DNA of 64,000 nt from contig CM066998.1 of assembly GCA_033977485.1 (NCBI GenBank), positions 27,467,501 to 27,531,500 of the forward strand. Direction: 5' to 3'. Positions 45,282-56,853 of the stretch are shown piece after piece; the stretch's first letter is position 1, and each line of letters opens with the position of its first letter. The notes below the pieces were generated by a model. The model was not told the DNA's origin, searched no databases, and worked only from the letters and a program-made list of their open reading frames with translations. Source of the DNA: Hydrangea macrophylla (Eukaryota > Streptophyta > Magnoliopsida > Cornales > Hydrangeaceae). The position numbers and the translations under genes are program-made.

Positions 45282-46473
45282 GTGAAATTTCACTAGAAGT
45301 AACTGACTAGATTTTAAAGTCTAATTTGATTATTAATTTGTTAAAAAGTCGCTTAAATGCAAAGTTAAGTGAAATTTCACTTAATATTCATGTATGAGTT
45401 AAGCGAAATTTCACTAAATATTCATATATGCATGGTGAAATTTCACTTCTTCTTCTTCTTCTTCTTTTTGCATATTAAACAATGCATAATTTGTTAAAAG
45501 AAGTAAATTTCACAATCAATTATAAAATGCCAATTTTCAACCAAAATAAGTGTAGGAATTCTTGTTAAAATTCGTCCTTTATTTTTTCTTCTCAAAACAA
45601 ACAAATTTCATGTTTTTACATACATAAATAATAAGTGAAATTTCACTTGATATACATAAAATATTAAGTGAAATTCACTCAATTCTAGAGCTTTTAAATG
45701 CTCTCCCAAAAAAGCCCTAGGCTCAAGTTTTGCAAAGCTCATAAACTAGTTACCAAATGAATTAACATGAAATTGTGCTTTAAAATAGGAGAAGCACCAA
45801 AATGGGGGGTCAAACTAAGCTTTAATGTTCATGTACGAGTTAAGTGAAATTTCACTAAATATTCATGTAGGTATGGTGATTTGTTTTTTTTTATTTTTTA
45901 AACAATGCATATTTTGTTAAAAATAAGCAAATTTCATAATCAATTATTAAACACAAATTTTCAACCAAAACAAATGTAGGAATTCTTGTTAAAATTTGTC
46001 TTTTTTTAAATCTTGTTCTCAAAACATATAAATTTGGCATACATAAATAATAAGTGAAAATTCACTAAAATAGTACATGCCTTCTTCATGAAAAACTTGA
46101 AGTTAAACTTAACATTCGTGTACTCGTTCAGTGAGATTTCAATTAGTATGTCAAGTGAAATTTCACTAACTATCCCAAAAGTCGCTAGAAGTAACTCTCT
46201 AGAGTTTAAGGTCTACTTTGATACTTAATTTGTTGAAAAGTCCCTCAAATGTCAATTTAAGTAAAATTTCACTTAATAATCATGTACAAGTTCAGTGAAA
46301 TTTCACTTAATATTCATATATGCCAAGTGAAATTTCACTATTTTTTTTTTCTCTTTCATATTATACAATGCATATTTCGTTTAAATAAAAAATAAAAAAA
46401 ATCAAATTTCACAAATCAATTATAAAACATAGTTTTCAATCCCAACAAATACAAAATTCTTGTGAAATTTCAC
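45282..46473. repeat. GTGAAATTTCAC palindrome array in element E
   Basis: The perfect 12-bp palindrome begins at 45282, 45369, 45435, 45635, 45844, 46155, 46295, 46327 and 46462, usually within AGTGAAATTTCACT. At least five one-mismatch copies lie between them. Confidence 0.93.
45690..45815. mobile_element. Partial MITE inside element E
   Basis: The stretch from 'ctttt aaatgctc' to GGTCAAACTAAGCTT closely follows the right half of the Harbinger-like MITE at 50212-50495 (its 50360-50495). No left terminus is recognisable here. Confidence 0.6.
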
Positions 46474-47370
46474 TAAAACTCTCATTAAGAACAAAGTGAA
46501 CATTCGGTTTTTTTTTTCTCACAACATATCAACTTGGCATACGTGAATATCACGTGAAAATTCAATAACTCATACATTAATATTATGTGAAAATTCTATT
46601 AGGTTCGTCTGGAATATGATATGTAAAAATAAGAGTTTTTTTTTCTTTTGCTCAAAAGGTATCAACAATGGTACTAGTTTTGTAGCTCTCGTCGACACGG
46701 TTCCAACGGTATAAAATTTGTATGAAACAGAATTGTAGATCAAAAGTTATGGAGGTTTAAAGGTTAAAAAAATATTTTCGAAATGAATATCATATGGTAC
46801 AGCCACTCACACGGTGTGAGTGACTGAAAGAAAATGCGCGCGGGTGAGGGCTGGGGACGTGTTGGATTTTCTATAGTGCATGCACTTGTACCGTGTGAGC
46901 ACTATATTAGATTCTTTTTGTTCTTTTTAAAAAATGGTCAAACCAATTGGAGTTTAAAACTTTTGAGAGTAGTTGAGGGGTTTTCCAACAATTATCTATA
47001 AAATATTTTGGAAGCATAGCATTACTCAATTTATTTGCGAGCTGGAAATACAATAAATTTTGTCATTTGCAATTTTGATTATTACAAACTCTTGGAAATA
47101 GCAGAAAAATTAATTGTTGGAAAGCTTCTGGGCTTGATCGAACTGGGCCTCAGACTAGGCTTCAAGTTGGGCTTGATCGGGTTGGGCCTGGCTTGGCCGG
47201 GTTGTGCTTCGGGCCGGGCTTGGACTTCAAGAAATAGGCTCTGGCCTACCCAGTGAAGTAAGGGACCAGGGCCAGGCTGGCCCTACCTCGAATTTAAGCA
47301 GGGCTTAAGGCCTTTTTTTTCGGACTGGGCTTCAGGCTGTTCATCGAACTGGGCTTTTTTTACATCCCTA

Positions 47371-47995
47371 TTCACACATATTTAATAAAACCTAAATTTA
47401 ATTAGATGAAAACACATGCACACAAACACATGTTATACACGATAAAATCCCAAACACACCTTAATCCCTATATTCTCGACCCTCTAACCAAACCCCAGAT
47501 TAAAAACAATACCTAGCTGTGGAGATGGAGACTCAGCTCCGAGAGAGAGAGAGAGAGAGACAAAGAGAGAGAGAGGACGCTGCAAGCTTCAAGGGAGAGA
47601 GAGGATGCAGCTTCGAGGGAGAGAGACGAACTGGTAGTCCAAACCCTAATCGATGCGAAGACGAAGATCGAAGCCGCAATCAACTGTGGAAGAAAGTGGA
47701 GTTCAGATCTGTCCTTCAGATCGTTGATGGAGTTCAAATTTGGTAAGTTTAGGGCTTTTTTTTTTTTTTTTTTGCATCTTCTATTACAGTATTTGGTCTT
47801 TGGCCAACTTGTTATTTAATTTTGGGTTAATCACATTTCACCCTTGTAGTTTAACCTTTATGGCAATTTGGTCCCTCTAATTTCAATTTGGACAATTTGC
47901 TCCGTCCCGAACGTCCCAATCTGTCCATTCAAACGGAAAATGGGTCATGTGTTCTCGCGTGACAAACTGACAATTGGGGAAGGGCAATACCACAA

Positions 47996-48037
<42 letters not shown>

Positions 48038-48611
48038 CATTTTGTCACTGAAGTCAATTACTGCCGGTAAGCCACTCCTCATCGTTGGCCTCCCCTCTTA
48101 CACCAGCCACTGCCTATTTCCCCTTTTCTCTCTGGCTAAACTCTGCTTTATTTCTCTTTTATCTCTGTAACCCTTAATATCTCTCTCTTAAACTTATTTT
48201 TCTCTCTCCAATTTCTCTCTCTAAGTAACTCAACTCATGTTTTGCTCAAAGATTGTTCTCTCCTCCTCCATCTGTTTCTTTGTACTCCAAATCAGAAGCC
48301 CTAGCTCGCATATCCAACTTTTCTCTTTCTCAAATATAGGCTTACAAGTTACAAGCATATGTTCGTATATATACATTGATATGAGTATGTATACGTATTT
48401 ACAATGTGCTAGATCTCTTTATGACTGCTTATTTATCTCTCTCTCTCTCTCTGTATATATACAGATAGATAGATAGATACATACATACATATTTTTACGA
48501 TGTGTTAACAAAGGTGAACTTTGCTTCACAACTTTTAATGATGATGGAATATTCAAAGGGTAAGCAAACAAAGGATCAGATGGTGGTATATTACAAATTA
48601 AATTATATGTA
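47371..48611 (+). other. Non-coding flank, copy 2, with GA microsatellites
   Basis: This is the paralogue of 4129-5360. (GA)n tracts lie at about 47540-47575 and 48001-48037, a poly-T at 47757-47773 and a GATA-type repeat near 48465-48482. Repeat lengths differ from copy 1. No gene is seen. Confidence 0.6.
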
Positions 48612-48619
48612 TTCATTAT

Positions 48620-49994
48620 CAATGTTCTAAAAATTGCTAGGCGGTAGGCGGGCGGTGGAGGGGGGCCTAGTGCCTAGGGGCAGGGGCAGAGGCAGAGGCA
48701 GAGGCAGAGGCCTAGGCGAAAAATTAAATTTTAAAACAAAATTAATAATATAGAGACAACAAAACTCACATTATCAACAAACTAAATTTATAATTCATAT
48801 CATCAACGACCGAAACTTTTCGGTATCGTAGTTGACCGAAACGTAACGAAACCCCACCATGAATCAGGAAATTCCAGTGCTGCTTCGCATGAAATGAAGT
48901 CGTTTCGATGGTGTTGGTGTGTGTGTTTCGTCCCCAATGTTTCCAAGGAAACGAGAGTAATCGTGTTCAGAGAGAGAGAGACCCATCCCATGTGAAAACA
49001 ACTGAAAAACAAGTGGTGTTTCAAATTTCCGATCAATTTGAAATCAATCAAAATATGAATAAATAATAATTAGGGAAAACCAGAAGAGAGATTGATTCTC
49101 TGAAAAAATTATGAAATTGATTTTGAGGGGTTTTTGGTTATAAATCACTTACCTGGTTGAGGAGTCTCTTCTCTTCTCTACAGCCTTCGTCCGATCTGGA
49201 CTAGGGTTTCCCTTGCAGTCGTCACTCTTTCTTCTTCTTCTTGGCCTTCTCGCCTAGGGTTCCTGCCTTGCTGGTTGGTCTCTCTCTCCAGTCTCCTCCC
49301 TTTTTTTTTCTTTTTTTTTTCTTGGGAAGTTTCTTGGAAACAACCATCTCCTTGAGGGCTAAATATTGAATACAACTGGATGTAGAATCCTACGTGGTAT
49401 CACGATCCAATAAAAATCTTGTATGAATCCATCTAGTCTCTTATTTCTAGGGAAATTCTTGTCCAACTCATCAAAAAATTCCGCCAACTCAACAAAATTT
49501 TAAAACATGTGAGAGGGGATAAAATCCTAGTTGGTATCATTCCAAAAAGGGATAATTAGCGTTACGTCCCTAATTCTAAACTTAAGAGTCTAAAGGACCT
49601 TAAAAATTTACAGTTTTGTGACAATTACCTGCTTACATACACTTTTGTGAAATTTCACAAAACTACTTTTGTTAAATTCGTAGTTTTGTGAAATTTTAAA
49701 ATATAAGTACAGTGATACATATAGCTTTTTTGTTAGACCTATGTCTATACAAGAACCATAAACTGTCCTTATCACTAACTAGCCCTCTTATAAAATTACT
49801 TATTCATGCTTAAATTTATAATAATCGATCATTGATAAATTCAGCAAATTTAACATCTTATTAAATTTATTGTCTTCAAAAAAATTAATATAATTTAATT
49901 CTAGTTGCAGGAATGTCTTCAAACAAGTAAAGATTACACTTTATAAAACCAATTGAAAAAAAAAAGAAAAAAAGAAGAAGAAGAAGAAGAAGAA
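48620..49994 (+). mobile_element. hAT element D, second copy (3' truncated)
   Basis: The left terminus CAATGTTCTAAAAATTG follows ttcattat (48612-48619), as in copy 1. The element breaks off in the AAG repeat at about 49994, before the BED-finger region, so it lacks the right end. The A target site in this copy (48949-48953) is unoccupied. Confidence 0.75.
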
Positions 49995-50039
49995 GTCCGA
50001 ATCAAAAATCGAACAACCGTAACTAAAGAAATAATCCAT

Positions 50040-51105
50040 GTTCTGCAAAGCTCGATCGATTGAGAAAATTAATGTTCAAGCGATCGATGAAGTCTATTTG
50101 ATCGATTGAACCTTTGATCGATTGAGCGCAGTTCAATCGCTCGAGATCGTCTTCTCTAGAGGATCTAAACAGTAACGTCCATAGGTGTTAGGGTGTGTTT
50201 GGGTCTATTTAGGCTTAGTTTGGCCCCCACGTGACTTTTTAAAAGGAGCTTATGAAATTTATTACTAAGTTCTTTGATAATTTTATACAAGTGACACACT
50301 ACTCTTCAAAAAGACATCATGAAACCAAAAAGCAACCTTGAGCTTTTAAAAGCTCCATTCTAGACCTTTTAAAAGCTCCTTCCAAAAAAGCCCTAAGTTC
50401 AATTTTTGCAAAGGTCATAAACTAGTTACTAAATAAATTAACGTGAAATTGTGCTTTAAAAAATGAGAAGCACCACGTGGGGGCCAAACTAAGCCTTATT
50501 CACGTCAAAAACTTGTAAAACATCATATTACAGGTACTGAATGAGTTTAGAACTCACCAAACGTCGTTAAGGGCGTGTTTGGCTCGTCAAGCTTTGAGCT
50601 CTCTCTCTCCAATGGTGGCTCCACTTCACTCTCTTAAGTCTCTGCCTTCTCTCTCTGTCTCCTTCTCTTCTTCTTCGCTTCTCTACTCGTCTATCTCTCT
50701 CTCTCTCTCTCTCTGACAGAATATATATAGATATGTGTGTGTATATCTATATGTTTAAGTGTGTATATATATAAACACAATCCTCTCCCTCTCTCTCTCT
50801 GGTTCTGTAAACCCACACAAACACACGAGCACCATGTATATATAGAGGGAAGATGAGGGGTGGGCAGGTGGCCATGTTTGCGTGAAACCTGGAATTCCTG
50901 ATGATTACATGTTCGATCGATTGTGACTCGTTCGATCGAAAGCGGATCGATCAGTTTTAATCGATTGAAAAGGGATTTGATCGATTAAAGTGGGGGCCAC
51001 GTCATAAATTTAGGTCGGTAGGGTTTCGATCGATTGAACAATGCTCGATCGCTTGAACTCAAAAAGTCTTGATCGCTTGAAAGAGTTTCGATGGATCGAA
51101 AGTGA
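50040..51105. repeat. Dispersed CGATCGATTGA words
   Basis: The word TCGATCGATTGA and close variants (GATCGCTTGA, GATCGATTAA, GATGGATCGA) recur more than ten times, in two clusters (50050-50150 and 50925-51105). The MITE and pyrimidine-rich sequence lie between them. Confidence 0.75.
50212..50495. mobile_element. PIF/Harbinger-like MITE (284 bp)
   Basis: The terminal inverted repeat is GGCTTAGTTTGGCCCCCACG, flanked by a 3-bp tta duplication (50209-50211 and 50496-50498). TTA/TAA-type 3-bp duplications and GGC/GGG...TTTGG termini are typical of Harbinger/Tourist MITEs. It is non-coding. Confidence 0.82.
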
Positions 51106-51172
51106 AACTTCAAGTATAATCAAGGGAAGTATATAGAATCTCTTCATATAAATAATTACTGAAAATACAGGG

Positions 51173-51179
<7 letters not shown>

Positions 51180-51212
<33 letters not shown>
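51180..51212 (+). repeat. (GA)n microsatellite
   Basis: An uninterrupted GA repeat lies directly after the truncated LTR end. Confidence 0.95.
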
Positions 51213-51216
<4 letters not shown>

Positions 51217-52208
51217 TAAAGCCCCTCCCCAGAAGTTGCGCATGTGCTCTGGATATACCTGAGATGGTCCACCAAATCAATTAACATGTTAAGGAAGAAT
51301 AACTTCTCAAACTTAGGAAGCAATTTTATGCGAGACAAACTTAGCATAAACATGCTCATATAGTTATGGAGAAATTGCTAAAATATATGCTAACAACTAT
51401 GCATAACAACATTCAAGTGACTTCCATTTCTTTTCTCTAGATAATTTTTCAGAAGGAATGTTTTAAATTCTACCTAAGTCACTGTGGCAACTGTCTGCAA
51501 TAACCAATACCCGGAAAAGATTAGAAATTCCATACATTACCCTAGCTATATGTTCTAAAATATAACATAGAAACTTTTGCTTAAACTTCCGCTTAAGGGT
51601 AGGTCAGTCTAATTTACCAAAAAGGAAAAGAAATTAGAAGTAGGCCAGCCAGCTGCCCAAAATTCTCCTCCTAAATAACATAGAAACTTCTGCTTAAATT
51701 ACAATTTTCTGACCATTTCTTCATACATTCTTCCCACTTTCTTCCAAAGACTAAGCACTTTCTTCCCAAAGCATACTTTTTCTGTTAAATACAAACAAAC
51801 ACTCCCTAATTCTAAAGTAGAGTATTCACTTCCTTGGATCGAAAATGACCAACAATCAACTATGTATTCATGAAATGGCTCCAAGATTTGCTCGGAAAGG
51901 GTGGTCGTAGAAGTGAGTGCAAAGTTTTTAAATTCAGAGCCTTAATTGAAAATTTAAAAACAAAAACATAAATTAAATTGGTTTCGAAAAAAAGAAAAAT
52001 AAGAAAAGAACAATGCAATCACACAACACGACAACACACATCATTGTCTTCATCTTTCTTTTAATCACTGATTCACTTTCATTTAGTGCATGTTTGTCCC
52101 AAAAAAATAATAAAATGAAATTAGTGCAAGTCACTTTCACATTGCACATGGCCCAGCTCACATCACTTTCAATCAACAATAGGCATAGAAATTTAACTTC
52201 TAAAGGAC
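51213..52208. other. Non-coding spacer
   Basis: No coding or repeat structure is recognised beyond AT-rich sequence. Confidence 0.5.
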
Positions 52209-52211
52209 TAT

Positions 52212-52489
52212 GAGCCTGTTTGTCTGTGCTTATGCTTATGCGATCTTGATCGTGATTGGTAGAACTGCTTAAAAGTAGAACTGCTTATTATGGTTTGGGT
52301 GTTTGGTTAATATGTTGTGAATTGATCAAATATAGAGATAATCTTGAAAAGCACCCCCCTACCTGCTTATTGTCAAGCTGCTTTTTGGACCCAATCTGCT
52401 TATGTTTTTGTTGAAACAAACAGATCAATAAGCAGTTTGGGCCACCAGAACTGCTTAAAATGGTCAAATAAGCAATAACAAACAGGGTC
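52212..52489. mobile_element. Harbinger-like MITE (278 bp)
   Basis: The ends are GAGCCTGTTTGT and ACAAACAGGGTC (inverted, one mismatch) with a 3-bp tat duplication (52209-52211, 52490-52492). Internal AACTGCTTA and TAAGCAGTT words are inverted copies. It is non-coding. Confidence 0.8.
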
Positions 52490-52492
52490 TAT

Positions 52493-53995
52493 GACATGAA
52501 TGGATAGACCAGTGGGTCCTATAATCGTCTGAGACCCATGTGCAAGAAACTATTGGTGTTTTCCATTTTTGGAACTGAAGAATCACAAATACAAACTTGA
52601 TGTTCAGTATAGTCCTCTTCTTTCTTTTTTGACAATCTAAAGGAGGAGAACCCCCAAGTGACAGCAGATTAAGTTTGGTCTGAACTAGGTATTTTTTTTT
52701 TACTTAAAAGTGCCAAGAAAAAGAAGCTAACTTTCAGTAGTAGTATTTGGAGAGTAGGAGTAAACTTAGATGGTTATTAAAAAAAATGAATGCCTATTCA
52801 TAGAAAATTTGCCCACCTCTAATTCTCCCCTAATCCTATGAAGGCTATGATTAATCAAACAAAATGTGTTGGCTTTTTGAGAAAATTTCACAAGGAAATT
52901 TTTTTTTCTTCGTTCAAAAGCAACGACGTGCAACCAAAAACACCAAGTTCTATAATACAAAACCATCTTTCATCCAAACAGAACCTAAAACAGACCAGTT
53001 ATTCTCCAAATAGAAATTCATCAAACATTATGGTCCCAGATTTAGCAAAATAAATAAATAATATATAAAAAATTCACATCCAACAAATTGAAGTGAAACC
53101 TTAAAAAATCAACCATCAATCCAAATCAAACAGTTAATAAGAGAAACAGTAAATGCTTTTTGCATATCTGGAACAAAACAACAACAATTACTCAGCTAAA
53201 GGACAAACCCAATTTCAAGTAATTGAATTTATATCTCCCCTCAATTGGGTTTATGTCAAAATGTAAATACTTAGAAAGAATTTTATTATATAAAGTGATT
53301 CAGAGAGAAGAGAAAGATCTTCAACCAAGTAGTACATTAGTGTTCAAATCCTGAACGACAAAAAACCAAAAATTATCAGACTTCTAAATCCATTTTTCCA
53401 TCAGATTTTTAAATTAGTAAAGGATATGTAATAAAATCACAGATTAAAACTAAAGACAATTAGCCTTAAATCCCTGATCATTGCAAATATATGGCTCAAG
53501 GACACCCATGAATCTATTTCAATATAAGATCCCTCATATCCTGATATATTTCATTAACCATGGTTAAAGCTTTTTCTGTGACCATAATACCCTTATAATT
53601 GCTATTTTCTGAAAATAATACTCTCCTTAATTAGCTACACTTATTTTATGGTATTGCAATATATTGAATGACTCCTATGGATGACTTAATTTGACTGTGG
53701 ACTTTCCTTACATGTAAGAAACAAATGCAAATTGATTGACTTATTTATTGTGTGAATTATGGCATTATCAATTAACATTAAACAACACATTAAATTGCTA
53801 TGATTAAAAGTGTGAAAATGTAGTAGTCATTTGTTTTCAGCATGTTCCTCTTAATATTTATTTGTATTGTGTTAAAGTAGGAATAGAGCGCAACACACAT
53901 GGCAGAAGTGAATTTTGCAATTTTACTAATGAAATACAATGGTGTTGGATTCAACCATGTGTAATTGGTGACCTCTCTCTCTCTCTCTCTCATTC
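52493..53995. other. AT-rich non-coding stretch
   Basis: No gene is seen. A short (TC)n tract lies at about 53972-53990, just before the tandem array. Confidence 0.5.
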
Positions 53996-54001
53996 CTATT
54001 T

Positions 54002-54470
54002 TTCAGAACATGTGAGATTCACAAATCATATGTTGTGACTTTCTCTTCCATTTTTGTTTTCCAGAACATGTTGTGAAATTCACAAATCATGTTATGACTC
54101 TCTGTCTCTTTCATTTTCGTTTTCCAGAATATGTTGTGAAATTCACAAATTATGTTGGGACTCTCTTCCATTTCCATTTTTCCAGAGCATATTGTGAAAT
54201 TCACAAATCATGTTTTTCCTATCTCTTCCATTCCCATTTTTCCAGAACATGTTGTGAAATTCACAAATTATGTTGTGCCTCTCTCTTCCAATCCCGATTT
54301 TTCCAGAACATGTGAAATTCACAAATCATGTTTTTCCTATCTCTTCTATTCTCATTTTTCCAGAACATGTTGTGAAATTCACAAATCATGTTGTACCTTT
54401 TTCTTCCAATCCCGATTTTTCAGAAAATGTTGTGAAATTCACAAATCGTATCGTGAAATTCATAGAAACT
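54002..54470 (+). repeat. 59-bp tandem array (AACATGTTGTGAAATTCACA)
   Basis: About eight units of roughly 57-62 bp start near 54005, 54062, 54125, 54183, 54243, 54303, 54361 and 54421. Each has CCAGAACATGTTGTG, AAATTCACAAATCATG and a pyrimidine-rich CTCTTCCATTCCC part. Open frames in all three phases run through because the period is near-regular; these are not genes. Confidence 0.93.
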
Positions 54471-54499
54471 GCTGTGAATTTTTCAGATATAAGTGCATC

Positions 54500-55500
54500 T
54501 GCAGTGGTGTGTGTGGTGGTGGCTGGTAGGGCGATGAAGATGATTGTGGCTGAAAATGGTTGTCATTATGAGTGATGATGAATTTCAAATTTTGATTGCC
54601 TTAATTTTTGGGGAGAAATTTTGTTAAAAGACATTAATGGAGGGGGAGTACAATTTTGAAGATTACCAAACTTGATGAGGGAGGGACATTTTAGTCCCTA
54701 AAAAATATCAGGGACTTAATTATAAACATGTTTAACTCAAGAACCTAAAGCTATATAATTATACTATCTAGGGATTTATCACTAATTAACCCATAAAACT
54801 ATATCTGGCAATAAAATCATAGAAATATGTATATATATACATCCATTAGAACCCTTATTAAGTAGATGGAAGTCTAAAATAGAGAGAGAAAGATAGAACT
54901 TACATTGCCAAGCAGAGAAGATGAAGAGAGAAGTGAAGAGGACCCATTCGAAGCCCTAGGGTTCTAGAGAAGAAGTAGCCGAAGTGGAGTTGAAGCAGCC
55001 CTAAGGAGCCACAAACCAACAGACAGAAATGATTCTTTCTGTAAATATGTGAACCATAGGAAAGTGCAAATTTGAAGTAGACACTTATTTAAGGATAGAG
55101 GGAGTTGCATTTTTGAAGAAAAAAAATTAGGAATTTGTAGTAAATTGAAGATGGAGATGTCAACTAATTTCGTACCTGACTGAAATGGGAGAGAGAGTGA
55201 TCTCTTTACTACAAACTTTGATTGCACGATAATATCATCTACGAAATCAACACAAATCTAGGGCTGCACGCGACTGGAAAGGGGAAGAAGAAGAAGAAGA
55301 TGAGGAGAAGGAAAAAAAAAACTCAACTGGTTTTAGATCTAGGGCTTGAATCTGATGAAAAGAAGAAGAAGAGAAAGAAGAAGAAGAAGAAGGAAGAAGA
55401 ACGGTGTACCTATGGAGCTCAGTGGCGGTGGCGGTGGCAGCGGCAGGGGAGTTCTCTCTCTGTTTCCTCTCTCTCTATCTCCTTTTTGTCCATGAAAATG
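54500..55500. other. Non-coding, low-complexity stretch
   Basis: AAG-rich purine tracts (55285-55405), a GGTGGC-type run (55421-55445) and a TC tract (55455-55480) dominate. A phrase 'cattttagtcccta' (about 54690) belongs to a common plant repeat type. No gene is seen. Confidence 0.5.
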
Positions 55501-55510
55501 AGGGAGGAGT

Positions 55511-55703
55511 AATGCTAGATGCACAAAAAAAGTGCACAACGAAATGCACAACCTGCTTTAATTTGTTGGATCTCGTGTTGAAAAAGTTGTACACTCCTTT
55601 TTTTTTTGTCTTTTTATGTGTACAAACTTTTCAGCACGAAGTCCAACAATTTTAAGCTGGTTGTGCATTTCGTTATGCACTTTTTTTTGTGCATCTAACA
55701 TTT
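55511..55703. mobile_element. Foldback (inverted-repeat) element
   Basis: Two arms of roughly 85 bp are inverted copies. The left contains TGCTAGATGCACAAAAAAAG and GCACAACGAAATGCACAACC. The right contains GGTTGTGCATTTCGTTATGC and GTGCATCTAACA. A short loop lies near 55600. It resembles a MITE; no target duplication was assigned. Confidence 0.75.
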
Positions 55704-55789
55704 CCGGATGAGAGAGAGTAGATGGCCCGATGGTTTTCTTTCTAATTTTTTTTTCCTTTTTTTTAATTCTAAAATAAATCAATAAACGT

Positions 55790-55970
55790 TTACAACAGTG
55801 ATAATATTTTTTTTTTTTTTTTGTTGTTTGTCACTGTCCATTTGTCATTGTCAAACCATGACAATATTATTTTTTGTCACTGTCCCAACAGTAACAAATG
55901 TAATTGTCACTGTTTTGAAACCATGACAAATTTAGTCACTGTTTGGACAGTGACAAACGACGCGAAAATA
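55790..55970. repeat. GTCACTGT repeat cluster
   Basis: TTTGTCACTGT and the inverted ACAGTGACAAA form recur about six times, alternating with CCATGACAA. The cluster looks like subterminal repeats of a DNA transposon, and might mark the left edge of the Ulp1/MULE unit. Confidence 0.5.
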
Positions 55971-56007
55971 AGATCTACTAGTTGAGTGCATTTCCAAATT
56001 TTTGCCG

Positions 56008-56780
56008 GACCAAATGGAATCAGTAAGATCTATTAGTTTCGGTGCCCTCATAGACTTATGTTGCACAAGAATTGATCACTACCTTTGTGTTGGGCTTGTA
56101 AAAATGTTCGATCCCGCAGATTATTCATTTACTACACATGACAGGAAATGAAAGGTGACCCCCGAGGATATCGAGCGAATTATGGCATTAGTTCCCACAG
56201 CCTTGAATTCAGTATAGAAGGGCCATCCAGCGATATTACTGAAATGTGTGATAAGTATGGCTTTCAAGGTCGACTGCTGCAAATAAAAAACTTGAAGGAT
56301 GATGTACAAGTCATGGAAGACATTGAAGAGGAGTTCAAGGTCAGATTTGCCTTGCTTGCCTTGGGATTCATCTATTGCCCAACTTGAAGCCGGGCATCAG
56401 TCATTACTTTTTACACGGATTGAAGAATGTATCAGCTCTTTCGAAGATGAATTAAGCCAAGTCAGTTTTGGTTTGCCTAGCAAAGTGTATCCACAATCAT
56501 AAGGAAAATAAGCAAGTTGGATTTAGCGGTTGCTTGCTCTTTTGGGTGGTAAGATTCTATACATGTATTTATTTGTTATTTAAACGGAAACCAACCAACT
56601 TTAAGTAATATTATTGAATTTTTTTTGTAGTTCTACTTTGATAGATATATTCCATATGGCTACCCATGTCATCTACCAAAAGCGGTACGTATCCCTCGAT
56701 TGGTTGGTGGGGGAACAAGGACATTAACGCGCGAGTGAGATTACTTGTAAGGAAGGGTTTGTACACGAAGCAAAAGGTAT
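56008..56780 (+). pseudogene. Ulp1-like gene, N-terminal region (DUF1985/plant-mobile-domain-like)
   Basis: Pieces in successive phases match the N-terminal domain seen on plant transposon-borne Ulp genes: MESVRSISFGALIDLCC (56011 on) to about 56149, VTPEDIERIMALVP (about 56156), FALLALGFIYCPT (about 56348-56386), then VGFSGCLLFW and FYFDRYIPYGYPCHLPKA (56632 on) leading to INARVRLLVRKG. Phase changes near 56150 and 56712, without splice signals I can identify, point to frameshifts, so this part is broken. An intron probably lies at about 56552-56630 (GT...TTTTGTAG). The domain's biochemical role is unknown to me. Confidence 0.6.
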
Positions 56781-56853
56781 ATAAATGAACCAATATATAG
56801 GTAATTTATGTGATCTAATCGACACCTTTTATTAAAATTTTCTTTTCAAATGC

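Larger units (their letters stand above)
44837..46996. mobile_element. Element E: long-inverted-repeat, MULE-like non-autonomous element
   Basis: Element E is absent from the paralogous site at about 3760-3775, so its edges can be read. About 340-bp terminal arms are inverted copies (44837-45180 and 46640-46996). They share AAACTCCAATTGGTTTGAC, GTCGACGAGAGCTACAAAAC and the CCACTCACACSGTGTGAGTG palindrome. Flanks are an imperfect 9-bp duplication (tacaaaatt against tataaaata), which suggests Mutator. There is no coding. The core carries three diverged copies of a module of about 300 bp and many GTGAAATTTCAC palindromes. Confidence 0.75.
44424..49994 (+). repeat. Segmental duplication, copy 2 (carries the empty A site)
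   Basis: This is a direct-orientation copy of 3353-5681 plus 39124-40157. It lacks element A: at 48941-48960 the flanks are contiguous with a single aaacg. It carries element E (44837-46996) instead. Its left edge lies inside the hAT-type element and its right edge in an AAG microsatellite inside hAT element D. Confidence 0.92.
49995..51179 (-). mobile_element. Truncated chromovirus-type LTR
   Basis: The plus-strand end CAGGGTATTACA at 51179 is, on the minus strand, TGTAATACCCTGTATTTTCA, which closely resembles the LTR start of element A (TGTAATACCCGCTATTTTTA). The other LTR end is not present at 49995, where it abuts the duplication edge. It contains a MITE and many GATCGATTGA-type words. 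No internal region follows. Confidence 0.45.

Noticed and set aside
54073..54575. Open frames of 80-125 codons through the 59-bp array
   Set aside because: Repeat-derived, present in three phases, with no family motif.
55222..55551. Lys/Glu-rich and Leu-rich open frames on opposite strands
   Set aside because: Encoded by AAG and GGTGGC simple repeats; no conserved sequence.
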